Of a DNA stretch of 64,000 nt, positions 38,471 to 49,057 are shown piece by piece (positions within the stretch are counted from its first letter, which is position 1; every line of letters starts with the position of its first letter). Below the pieces are notes generated by a model. That model was not told the origin of the DNA. It made no database searches and saw nothing but the letters and a program-made list of their open reading frames with translations. Both the position numbers and the translations under genes were made by a program. The stretch lies in NCBI GenBank assembly GCA_001051155.2, contig JYIP02000007.1, forward strand, positions 1,924,342 to 1,988,341, written 5' to 3'. The stretch is from Chrysoporthe austroafricana. Taxonomy: Eukaryota; Ascomycota; Sordariomycetes; Diaporthales; Cryphonectriaceae.

Positions 38471-40923
38471 CACTGTTCATCTGTGAGGTAAAAATTCAAC
38501 ATCATAGGCCTAACATTAATGTCGACTCGTGTCAGAGGATTCCTTGCTGACTCGATCCTGCCACGCCATCTGATGGTGGCTGGACTTATATAAAGCTGTT
38601 TAAGCCATATGAGGATACTCTGATGCTGTTATAATCTCTTAACTTTTTAAAGCTCAAAACAGGGCTTGGAGTAAGTAGACTGTAGTCTATGATCTGCTGT
38701 TAGCTTCACAACAACCTCCGTTGTGAACATGCTATATCACAACCTCAAATATTCTATACGGAGCAGCACACTGCTCAGCAGACATTATGAATTTTGCAGC
38801 TGCGACTGGAAACAGAAATTACACTCAAGGCGCCCAAATCTAGACACTAATAATAATCAAGGGTCCCTCCCCTCGTGCATTGTGCCGTCTGTGGATTTTT
38901 TATGCCATGTGCTCTTTGAAAATCTTTCGTCATTGCAATCGTAGTCATGGCATCTGGCAATATTTTATAGACTCGCCGTAGTGATATAATGGCGACCCTC
39001 AGATTTCGCGCGGCTTGTGAAGAAGTCTCATAGGTCTAATCAGCGTATACCTTCCTGTTGTCATTTCTTTCTTGCTAAGGGCAGCTCTACACTCTTACCT
39101 TCTTTCTTTACCGTTTAAAAGCTTTGCATGACTTTGAAGGCCCGTGATAGACATTTTGGAAAGCTCAAAAGAAGCATAAGTCAGGCTAAAGTCGGCACTG
39201 AGAAATTAAATCATTGCGTACTGCTTGCCAAGATCAACGGATGGGATTCTGAAAGTCAACTTCAACAACAACGAGTCAAATTATAATAAATCTAGTCGTA
39301 AAATGTGCGTTTTCTTTCCCAATCTTTGTGTCACCCGTGACCAAAAATCATCTATTGCTGGCTGTCGATACCGATACCGTGGTACCTGCGTCGAATCAAA
39401 GCTATTAGCTATCGTTGGCTTCCCGACCATCGAACTGTAGATCTGTGAAAGCCTGAAAGTTATCTTGCTTTGTAAATATGCAGTAATCAGTCAGGAATTT
39501 CTCGTGATTATTCCATGCTGCAACGTACTCCTTGGCACATACACCTGCATGAGATGGAATAGCAGGTGGTCAGCCTCTAAGTTGAAACAGGATAAAAGGA
39601 CGATGACATTACCTTGTAGGGCTGCAGGAGCCCGTAAGCTGACGATAGACTTTGTAATCATCGCGAGCGGGGCCAGGGGCCTCTAAAGCTCTAAATCCGC
39701 AACGATTCCGATCCATCGACCACAAACATCATCACCATCTGCTTGTGGGCAACAAAATTCGGTTTTGGGCCATCTACTGTACTAGCACATCATATATCTC
39801 GTCGAAACCGTCTTCATTCTTGGTATAGTACTTTCTCGTGAGGGAGTCTGATATCAATCACCTGGCAAGATACTGCTCTCATAACAACAACAAACGCATG
39901 ATTTTTTGGCATCCTCGACTATAATAAGGCTAAGAGGTGAGAGACTGCACGCGCTTCAAGCCTTCTGACGTATATGAATCAGGGTTTTCGAAGTAGCGGT
40001 GAGCTTAATAGTTCAACCTGAGGGCCATCAAGTTCTTTCTAGGCTGCATCAGTCTCCACAGATCGTTTACGGGTGTGGTGAGGGGATGTTCGTGTGTAAC
40101 CACACATATCAATCGGGAAACTCTTGCAGATCCTCTTCCATTGCGAGAGTGCTCTCTGGAGGTACTGGTAGTTTGATTGAAGAAATCCATTGGTCCAATT
40201 TACGCGATTCCAGATGCCCAGCTCTCCATGCGCTGACAAGATTGATATGATATGCTTGCTTTGACCCGGCAGAAATGTTCTAAGTGATCCGGGGCCGAGC
40301 TCCTCTGAGTAACTTATCAAGGGGTAGCACGAACTGGATGTTCACTATTCTGATGGACCTTGGGAGCAAGCTCGGAGCTCGACTTGAGAGTAAGCCTATG
40401 GACCGCATCATTTAGACTCGAAATGCATGGACGCCCAATTCAAGCCATGAGGCAGCCAATGTAGACCTTCATCACCTAGAAGGGTGTCTCAATGCTTTGC
40501 ACGAGACACGATCATTCGTTTGTTCCCGACAACTTTTGTGAATGAGTGGGCACAACGGAATTCTAGTGGTTCGATATAGGGCTAAATACCGATGCAGAAC
40601 TGCACAGCATCCCCCCTCCCCGTGAGTCCCCTCGTGTGATAGGCTTACTATCCGCGATCATAGTGCCGTATCTGCAGCCTCATTAAGCCAAAAGAGAGCC
40701 GTTTACTTTCGGGGTTTTGACAGGTCCCTCTTTTCGCATATGCCCTCCCGTTCCCGCACTTCCCGTGCCATTGCCCCAGAGTCAGGCCCGTACCGATCCT
40801 CAACGGGGCTCTCTAACTGATGTCCCATGGCTATATAAACAGGTGTTCCGTTCTAGGCTTGAAGCCTTCACCAATGCCTGAAAAAAAGATTTCACTACGT
40901 GTCTACTCGTCAAACGTGGCAAC

Positions 40924-42307
40924 ATGTCTTCCAACAGATGCAACGACGGCCGATCTTGGGGCCGCCCAACTCAACAGAGGACTTCGAATTATCAATATGC
41001 GGATATTGATTACACTGGTACTAATGCCGCCCAGTATTCTGAGCCGCAATATGAGGCCGTGTCCTATGGCTCACCTCAGCAGAGCCCTAAATGCAGCGCT
41101 CACCGCAGGTCTGTCTCTGACACCTCTTCAGATCACTTCTCAGATGTTAGCTCGCCGCTATCGCCCCAAAACACTGCTTCTTCCAACACCACGGTGACCC
41201 TTACTCCGATCAGCCCTTCGGCTGAGCGTGTTAATGACCTATGCGACAATGGCTATGCTTCAGGAGGCTGTGAGAATAGCTACCAGCTTGGTGCTGCCTG
41301 TCATGCCAGATCCAGAGGACCAGGGGGAGGCTACGACCGAAACAATATGATCAGTGACCCAGGTATTCAATTGGAAGGCCACCGTCGTCCGTCCATACCA
41401 CAGAACTTGCCCTCCCAGCAACAGCGTAGTTGTCGCAGCAGTGTCAGCTTCATTGGAATGGGTAGCCACCTGAAACATCGACAGGAGAGTTCCGACGAGT
41501 CAGAACCGAGAGCTGAACGTGACGCTCGGATCTTCGGAGGTTCTGTGTACAATGCTGCCCTTACCAGGTCTCCAAAGCAGACAGCGCAGACGTTGTCAGA
41601 GTCAATGGAACTACAGGTTGGCTCACCACCTCGGTCAGCACTTATGACCATCCTGGAAAGATGAGTTGTGTCATTCTAAGCTGACTGCTGATTTGATCAG
41701 ATCGCTTGATGACTACAGCGATGAATCGCGAGGTTCCAGTACCCGAAGCTCTACTCGACAGCTTCAAGAGCATCCAAGCATTGTCGACAAAATGCTTACA
41801 TCTGAAAATTTTCCGACGCAATCATTCGGTGGCTTGTTCAGTGCTAAAGGCGATGGCAGGCACTATCAGGGGGACGAAAGTAGCGCAGGGAATCAAGCTA
41901 CACAAATGGGCGTCGACGAACAGTTCCAAAGAAGCACTGGTCACTATCCACCATCGTTATCCTCTTACCAGAAGAGAGACAGGTGCCACAGCTTATCGAA
42001 ATCTTCACCCAAGAGGCCCACTGTCGAACAAAATTCACTACAGCAACAATTGCGTCCTGATGGCTATTCTACAGCCCAGCACACCCCCGTAGGCTATCCT
42101 CTGGAGTACCCAACATCCTCACAAGGTTGTCAACAGTCGACATATGGGTACACTTCCGGTCCTGCCGCCTATGATACCGATCTTGCGGGAGTACCACAGC
42201 AAGTCTACAGCACACAACAGGAAAGTCGTGTGCATTTTCCACAGCCTGGGCCCGAACGTCCTAAGCGCGAGGATTATCGACGGTTTCATGATCCGCCGCA
42301 GCGCTAG
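40924..42307 (+). CDS. Disordered Ser/Gln/Tyr-rich protein, two exons, unknown function
   Basis: Hypothetical protein of 438 aa, joined as 40924-41633 and 41701-42307. It is low-complexity throughout: SNYQYADIDYTG near the N-terminus, then Ser/Pro/Asn-rich stretches, a Gln/Ser-rich middle and a C-terminal part with repeated YxxP/YGY patterns (STAQHTPVGYPLEYPTSSQG). The tail is basic and charged (RPKREDYRRFHD). The 67-bp intron (GTCAGC...CTGACTGCTGATTTGATCAG) skips the stop after MTILER and joins GSPPR to SLDDYSDESR in frame. I know no family for it. Composition and placement recall the gene at 35394, though I see no alignable block beyond SNY-containing N-termini. The start was chosen as the first ATG of the open frame. 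Confidence 0.6.
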
Positions 42308-42942
42308 GATAAGGTAGATGCATACCGGCATCATATTACTATCTTATCCGATCCTTTTGTTTCTTGTCTTCTGATATTTGACTGTGATGGTGTGTTCTAT
42401 TGTCTAAGTCCCAAAACACAAGTTCCTTCTCTAGCTCGTCAAAGATGAATTGTTGAGTTCACTGACATGGACCTTCTCAGCAGTCGAGCCGGGATATGAC
42501 GTGCAATGAGCCTGTCAGACCGTATTCATTTTCTTCAGATTGCTGTTCTCTCCATTTGCTACTCTGACATGTGCATGGATGCGTAATTGTCGTCTTCGGG
42601 CTCCCTATGACATCTAGTCCTACCGTCTTTATCTTGACTTGAAATGCTAACTGGGGTCTCTTCTTCGTTGGATATGCAGAGGTGTAAGTAACAAACCAAT
42701 AAAACCTTATTCTCTTTGCTATGAGTAGGTCCACCGTCTTGGCGACTCGGATCTCCCTGAAATGTGGGGCCGCAACTATATAATAGCATTGGTTAGCACC
42801 GCATATTGTCCATCTCCACCCGTGGACAGACCCATAAACGTTGGTAGTGTGTGCTATTTATCCTATGTATGTCAGGTTGGATCCAGAAGCTGAGAATAAT
42901 GCATAGACAGGCGGATTCCGAGGTTGGGATGACCTTGTATGC
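42308..42942. other. Intergenic region between convergent genes
   Basis: 3' flank of the Ser/Gln-rich gene (plus) and of the unrecognised minus-strand gene. No other gene is seen. Confidence 0.5.
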
Positions 42943-43383
42943 TTATGACAGGAAAAAAACCAAGCCCGTGAACACAACCAGTTCTTGCGCACGCAAGTCA
43001 CGGACGTCTAGGTACGAAGGAAGGTGGCCGTGGCCAAATTTTGGCAGCAGATCTTCAGCAGCACATTCTTGGTCATCCAGTGATAGAGGATGTTTGAGTT
43101 TGTTTGTCAGCTGGATTCAGCACATCGCGGAATATACCTAGTAAATCTGGACACTCACTTGCTCCGCCGAAAGCCCCATATACCCGACATTGAAATATGT
43201 AACCTCATGACCCAAAGTAAGAACGAATGATGGCACATACATGACCTCCGGCTCCTTAAAGTAATAAGGACCTCGGACATCAGGTAATGCTTCAGCTACT
43301 CGAGACTTCGCAGGATCTTCAAGTGCCTCGAGCTGATTAGGAGCATTTCTTAAAAAAGTAGCATGCTCCACCAAGGCTCCATG
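42943..43383 (-). CDS. 3' end of an unrecognised spliced gene (two exons visible, 5' part unclear)
   Basis: Two open exons on the minus strand, 43383-43159 (75 codons) and 43110-42943 (55 codons plus TAA), separated by a 48-bp intron with GTGAGT donor and CCAG acceptor in phase 0. The upstream acceptor GAAGTCAG precedes the first of them. The reading runs HGALVEHATFLRNAPNQLEA, on through DVRGPYYFKEPEVMYVPSF, across the join at GLSAEQ/LTNKLKHPL, to DLLPKFGHGHLPSYLDVRD and the stop. The protein is compositionally normal and not low-complexity. I do not recognise it. Further upstream (to about 43860) other coherent pieces occur in different frames, for example YDEGGTFYKAAQVRAKPIDF, with stops between them, so the 5' part either has several small introns or is decayed. 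Confidence 0.4.
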
Positions 43384-43860
43384 CTGACTTCAGATCATAG
43401 TCTAGAGGTTTTAGAGACAGGAAGCCAATTAAGATATCTAGTAAGAGTATCATGGCTCTCGAGGTTCGCTATATCAGTACCATCAAAGATGTGTGAAAAC
43501 TCTGGAGGAAGTCGATGGGTTTGGCACGAACCTGAGCGGCCTTGTAGAACGTACCTCCTTCATCATAGACGCTCATGTGTATTGCATAATATAGACGAGG
43601 TAGTCCACGCTATGACGCGCTTGCTTCATAAGACATTAAAGGCTCACCTAGGCTGGCTTGAAATCCTTCTTGGGCATAGGCGAGCATACAAACGACGATT
43701 TTGAATATAACTGCAGATCATCTGACAGTAACTGCTCAAATGTACCGCTGAAGCGCATGATAACATCAAACGGTGAGCTTATTTTTGAAAGGAATGACAA
43801 GAGTGATCACCTCGGAGAAGTAGCTATGTGCAGGCACTTTCGACGCTGATGGTGCATACG
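43384..43860 (-). pseudogene. Upstream pieces of the same minus-strand gene, frames interrupted
   Basis: Protein-like stretches in three frames (MRFSGTFEQLLSDDLQLYS near 43758, LAYAQEGFQASLGEPLMSYE near 43680, FYKAAQVRAKPIDFLQSF near 43550, and HIFDGTDIANLESHDTLTRY near 43490) are separated by stops. They fit either missed introns or mutational decay of a formerly longer gene whose last two exons remain open. Confidence 0.25.
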
Positions 43861-44470
43861 CTAAGTTTATATCACCATTCCCTCGTCCCGAGGCGTTGAT
43901 GAAATGCTATTGGGAACTCTTAAGAAAGACGACTGATTTCAGGCAGGTGCTGCCGGCGACTCATCACCTGCATGTCGTTGGGGCTCGAAGCGAAGCGAGG
44001 TTCTGTGCAAGGCCTGGTATTGGGGAAACTTTAGTGAGCGAACTTATGGAATATCTAGATTATCGCGTATTCTTATGGAGAAGAATAATATGTCGGCTAG
44101 TCACAAGATGGTTTGAGATGCCCAGGAGTGAACACGACCTTGGGAGTGCTGGATAGGCTAAATATCAAGATTTCATGCCGGTCTTGACAACAAACTACTA
44201 GAGCGTAAAATACGAATTGCGGATAGATATTAGTATACTTTCATTGATTATAGCCGACTTGCCGACCTAGATTGCTCTATGTGGGCAGATTTCGCGGTAC
44301 TTTGTTCTGCAGTAGCCGACTGAGCTTCGGAACGTCATTGAGCAAGGCGCAGGACCAAGCCTCCAATTATGAAAAACTGCAACCGCCTCGTACAAGTAAA
44401 TATAAAGCAACGACGAGAAGGACTGCAACAGTCCGCAAGTAAAAAGAAACGGAACTAGTCGCAAAAACGA

Positions 44471-44480
44471 CAAAACAAAA
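44471..44480 (-). terminator. RNA polymerase III T-tract terminator
   Basis: TTTTGTTTTG on the minus strand, 8 nt beyond the tRNA 3' end. Confidence 0.7.
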
Positions 44481-44488
44481 TACGTTGG

Positions 44489-44593
44489 TGTCCACGGTGA
44501 GGATCGAACTCACGGCCTCCGCATAGCGAAGTCATACTCGATACATGTCGTAAAGGTATAAGAGCGGCGCGCTAACCTCTGCGCTACGCGGAC
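44489..44593 (-). tRNA. tRNA-Ile (anticodon UAU), with 32-nt intron
   Basis: A 73-nt mature tRNA folds from the minus strand. The acceptor pairs GTCCGCG with CGTGGAC (one G-T), the D arm is GCGC/GCGC, the T arm is GTGAG-TTCGATC-CTCAC, the discriminator is A. The anticodon loop reads CTTATA, so the anticodon is TAT. A 32-nt intron sits after position 37, the standard eukaryotic site. The anticodon stem has four good pairs and a T-T mismatch at 31-39. The B box GAGTTCGATCC is intact, and a TTTTGTTTTG tract follows at 44471-44480 as Pol III terminator. The isotype depends on the assumed intron boundaries. Confidence 0.88.
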
Positions 44594-45296
44594 CTTTTTT
44601 AGCGACGAAGGTGTGGGTAGCATTAATCTTATACTTTGAGAACTTGCGCTCGGGATTGCAATTGGCTTTTGAACAAAACGAAACAGAAATTGTATGTATC
44701 GGCTGGTATTTTTCCAATTGCATCCCTGACATTGTTCTACGACAAGTTTCAATCCATGAAAATTAAAATAAGAAAATAATGCTCCTTCATAAACTTCCAA
44801 GGTTGTGTACTAATTAGAATATTGTAGACTCTTATTTCAAATGCATCATGCGAAGACATGCTTAACTAGGATGTGTTGTCCTTTTTTAATAATGATCTAT
44901 GCTTGTTATTTACTATTCTAGAACGGGCTTAAACGTACCACGAATGCCTTATCGGGACGGCGCTTTTCCCCCGAAAGCAGACTCATTATATGATAGGTAA
45001 TGGCGCTGCACTATTGACTTACAGGCGAGATCGGTGTACGACCAGACGCAAGGCTTCTAAGTGGAGCCAAGATGATCCTATATATCATGGAGCCGCCGTC
45101 TACAGCCACCATCTGATTCCGAGAGAGCTGGAGGTCAGCCAAGGGACAAGCAAACCCTTCGAAGACGGCTGTAACCTCCATGTCACAAAACAGCACAGAA
45201 ACGACATGTAGATTTGTCGCGCTGCAATTACTCTTCCGATGCACGTCGGAAACCCCACCACTGCAGGTCAGGCAGGTCGCATACGATAGCCAACGC
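44594..45296. other. Intergenic region
   Basis: AT-rich in the first half. No gene supported. Confidence 0.5.
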
Positions 45297-45656
45297 CTAG
45301 CTGCACGCCATGGTATCACAAAACGCGAGTTGAGATCCTCTAATTTGCGGCATGTAGGCCGGGAAGCGGTGGAAATTATCTGAGGCCAGGTTGATCCGAA
45401 TGCTACTAGCAGTGACACCAAACTCGTCTATATGTAGAAGCCATTTAGAGCCACGAGACGCCCGCCCGCCGCCATCATGAGCGTCGGCGGCGATGTCCCG
45501 CCAATCAGTCCCGAATACCAGGAGTAGCCGCAGCCAGCCCAGGCTGGTTGACCTTTTGCTTATCGAGACCAGACATTCTGGGAATGACAGATCGAAGGGG
45601 CCTTCTAGCATGACCTCCTCGGATTTCTGCTCTTGACTGTTATCCTCAAATGGCAT
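45297..45656 (-). CDS. Hypothetical open frame, possible exon
   Basis: A frame of 119 codons from an ATG, beginning MPFEDNSQEQKSEEVMLEGP and continuing with a compositionally normal sequence (LGWLRLLLVFGTDWRDIAAD). No family is recognised. It may be a small gene, the first exon of a spliced gene or a chance frame. It lies upstream of, and divergent from, the GH17 gene. Confidence 0.25.
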   Translation of the reverse strand: MPFEDNSQEQKSEEVMLEGPFDLSFPECLVSISKRSTSLGWLRLLLVFGTDWRDIAADAHDGGGRASRGSKWLLHIDEFGVTASSIRINLASDNFHRFPAYMPQIRGSQLAFCDTMACS

Positions 45657-46122
45657 CTTCTATTTCCAAGCTATTGAGCCAAATGAAAGCATCAAGTCGC
45701 TCAACGGCGACATAGTGCTCTCTCGAAGACCTCAAGGAAGAAAATTTACGCGGATATCTTCTTATATTTACTACAATGAGAGTACTCGGCACCGAAGACC
45801 CGCTAATGCCGTTGTATTATGTCTCAGCCGCAGGACAACGTGCCGACAACCTCTCGCTAGATGAAGCAACCGGTCTCGGCCTCAACGCGGGTGTTTCCAA
45901 CTCACCGATCCATTTATGTGTAAACTTCATATAACATCGTGTTGTCGACGACCTGGTTCCCAAACATCTCATTTCCTGAGTCTCTCATCCCAACACGTCC
46001 CTTCGTTTCGGAATTTTTTGCCCCCACACTTCTGTGTGTTTCCCGGCTCAGCTGGATCTGACTCTGCCACTCCCTCACAATCTTGTATTTATGCACAGGG
46101 TTCACACCTCCCAAGATCAAAG

Positions 46123-47049
46123 ATGAAGCCCTGGTCTTTCACGTCACTCCTTCTCTCTCTTGCCGGCCCCTCTGCAGCTTACTACCACGGCTACAACTTC
46201 AAGTCTTACACCGCGGACGGGAGCACCTGCAAGAACGCCTCGGACTGGGAAGATGACTTCTCGGCGGTCAAGCAGTTGCCAAACGGCATCAACGCGGCGC
46301 GGCTCTTCTACGCCTCCGAGTGCGACAGCCTCGCCCACGCGGTCCCCGCGGCACTGGCCACCGGGATGCAGATCCTCGTGGGGCTTGACGACAGCGACGC
46401 GCGCTTCGACGCGGAGAAGGGCGCCCTTGTCGCCGCGGTCGGCCGGCACGGCTGGGGTTGGCTCCTGGGCGTATCTGTCGGCAGCGAGTCCTTGTACCGG
46501 GGCGCCATCTCGGCCGCAGACCTCGTGAGGAAGATCTACGACGTCCGGGGCATGATCTCGGCGCTCTCGGGCTACCCGACGGACGGGGTGGAGGTCGGCC
46601 ACGTGGACACGACCAACGCGTGGTTCGACGTGGCGTCCAACGCCGCCGTCATGGTGGCGTGCGACTTCATCGGCGTCGATATCTACCCGTACTTCCAAGA
46701 TGAGAACGATAACCACATCAGCAACGCGGGCCAGCTCTTCGACAACGCCATCGCCCAGGCGCGGTCCAGCGTCGCGGCTGCAGGGAGCCACGCAAGCGTG
46801 TGGGTGACGGAGACCGGGTGGCCGGTGAACGGGAGCCCGCTCGGCGCGGCCGTACCGGGCGTGCAGAACGCCGCGAGCTACTTCCAGCAGGTAGCGTGCC
46901 CATCGTTCGAGAAGATGAACACGTTCTGGTTCACGTACCAGGACTGGTTTGCGTACCCGAGCTTCGCGGTGGTCAATGCCCAGGGGCAGCAGTATTTTAG
47001 CCAGGTTTGTCCGTCGGCGCTACGCCGTTCTGTTGAGTTCACAGCGTAG
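46123..47049 (+). CDS. Secreted GH17 endo-1,3-beta-glucanase
   Basis: Glycoside hydrolase family 17 protein of 308 aa, expected to cut or remodel beta-1,3-glucan of the fungal wall. The start MKPWSFTSLLLSLAGPSAA gives a signal peptide with cleavage just before YYHGYNF, as usual for this family; an in-frame ATG at 45916 would bury it and is rejected. Seen: the N-terminal YNFKSYT, the acid/base candidate Glu122 in SVGSESLYRG, VDIYPYFQ, and the nucleophile candidate Glu230 in VTETGWPVNG, followed by FWFTYQDW. The length equals a bare catalytic TIM barrel. There is no Ser/Thr-rich tail or GPI signal, so the enzyme should be secreted freely. The gene has no intron and is strongly GC-rich at third positions. 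Confidence 0.92.
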   Translation: MKPWSFTSLLLSLAGPSAAYYHGYNFKSYTADGSTCKNASDWEDDFSAVKQLPNGINAARLFYASECDSLAHAVPAALATGMQILVGLDDSDARFDAEKGALVAAVGRHGWGWLLGVSVGSESLYRGAISAADLVRKIYDVRGMISALSGYPTDGVEVGHVDTTNAWFDVASNAAVMVACDFIGVDIYPYFQDENDNHISNAGQLFDNAIAQARSSVAAAGSHASVWVTETGWPVNGSPLGAAVPGVQNAASYFQQVACPSFEKMNTFWFTYQDWFAYPSFAVVNAQGQQYFSQVCPSALRRSVEFTA

Positions 47050-49057
47050 CACTGTGCGCGGTTTGGAATATCCTCGCTCCACTGTCTACAAGGTTGTGTC
47101 TTTCTGGATGTATTTAGTTGTGTTCGTTATGCCTTTGACTCAGGCGGTAGTCGAAATAAGCATGAGATCATGATTGTCGATCGACAGGATGACGCTGGCA
47201 AGTTGTCAATATTAAATTCATTCTTATAGCATGGAGATCTGGTCTTGAATCACAGGTCAGATACAAATCTGCAGCGAAATATTTCTGCCGAGAAGGCGCA
47301 GCTAGTCTCTAGCTCGCCCCCGAAGTCCTTCTTATTCTCAGAAAAACGGGTTTGACGTCTAAATTGACCACTATAGCGAGTAGAGCTTACAAACACCAGG
47401 GGCATAAGTGTAGGGAAAGTCCTGCCCTTCCGAACATGGGTAGACCGTAGAATCTGAATCTGTCCAGCAGAATTGTCCATGAAGACTCTCGTGGCCACTG
47501 CCTGAGATACAAACGGGGCCTTCCTACAGACCCTCCATGTCTTCGATGGGACACGAGAGCTTGGTACATGGCGAAGCTTCATGTTGCCAGGGCCCACAAG
47601 ACAAGGAATGGCGACTGTCACGCATACATTGCGCACTAGATAAAGCTGCAGATGAAAAAATAGAGACGCTGCCAAGGTTTCTACAGTCTCATACCGAGAA
47701 GGTTTAAGGCGTCTGGACGCCTGATCGTCCCTGCATCCGGACGTTGCAGCCAGAGCATTTGAAACCCCATGTCGAGCTGATGAAAGTCGCAATGCCCCAA
47801 TTTGACCTCACGTATTGGGCAATTTGAGGATCGTTCATGCCGCTGGGGCCGGAAAGGCAAGTCACGTTGGGAGCTCAGCCTCATTGTACGCGCGCGCCAC
47901 GCTCGGCACTGATGGGCAATTATCATAACTGCGAGGCAACATTGGTCCGCCAGAGCCGACGAGACCTCAAGGTCCACATTGTATGGTACTTCTACAAAGA
48001 TCGAGGCAGGCTACTAAAGCCCGGAGGTATCAATGGCTTTGACATTGATAATATGAGGATTGCTGCAGCCCCGTGCACTGAGCCCGGCGGCGGGGTCAGC
48101 GTCACGCGGTTGCTGAGAGAAAGGCAAACAGCAGCTTACAAGTAATCTCGGCGAAGGCAGTCAGTAGTGAATGCCGGTGCTCATCTGCGCTGCGCTCAAA
48201 TTCATGTTGCGATGGCTAGCTGAGAAGTCCCAGAGGGGCGTTCGTCAGCGTAAGTTTGGTGCTAGATGGATGCTGACAGTCGGTCCATTTCACAGCTATT
48301 CAGTGGGTTCAAATCCGAGGAGGTAGATGAGGATAATGGATAATTTTACTGATTGGCCGCTTGTATCTGACGTGACATCAGCACTGACCTCCAGCTCTGA
48401 CGTGCGAAGGGGCGTCCGATCTGTCAGCGGAAAGCTCACTCCTTCTCAGTACGAATTTGCCTAACGCCGACCCGTGCAGCAACAAATGCAGCGGCGAGAC
48501 AAGACCTCACCATCATGGCAGCCTTGACCCTTGAAAAGCCAGCCTGGATACGGGAGGCGGGGTGGATATGCCTCATCGCATGCTCTTCAGAGATGTTCAC
48601 CGCTCATTGTCGAGCGTGAGGCTGCCGGCTGGGCCTCGGCGGTGATCGAGCGCTCCTTCTTCCGAGGTTGAGCAGAGGGTGCTTTGGGTAAGTAGACTTT
48701 AATGCACGAGAAGAAAGGGTCGTGCTCAAGATTATGGAATCATGAGCCATGTCGCTGTTGTGGTTGAATGTGATAAAATCGAGCGGTCAACTTTCCAGAG
48801 GTCTAGATAAGTTGGAGTGGTCCGTGCGCAGACACGCTCGGTGCCTCTATTGGACGCGTTTCATTCTCATCTGACCTCGAGTCGCTTTGTTATTGAGCCG
48901 ATCTTAACCTCACTCGCCGACTCGAGACCTGCTAGGCCACCTTGTAACACGACAAGCCAAGGAATGGGGTAGAGGGAGAGGCATCGCCAATCCTGGATCA
49001 ATTGTGGCTGCTCGCATGGACCACTCCGTTCCAGGCCCCAACGGGTGATAGTTCACG
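47050..49057. other. Intergenic region, no supported gene
   Basis: About 2 kb between the GH17 and zinc-finger genes. Frames at 47250-47792 (-) and 47837-48145 (+) are open but without motif or codon bias, and are not called. Confidence 0.5.

Larger units (their letters stand above)
36258..40923. other. AT-rich gene desert
   Basis: About 4.7 kb without a supported gene, visibly richer in A and T than its flanks. It has poly-A (38028-38046), an AAAAT repeat (38443-38470) and a strong imperfect palindrome (38185-38280). The first 100 bases are A-rich and probably the 3' UTR of the preceding gene. The open frames are short and lack motifs. Confidence 0.5.

Noticed and set aside
45916..46122. 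Upstream in-frame extension of the GH17 gene from an earlier ATG.
   Set aside because: Would place 69 unrelated residues before a clear signal peptide.
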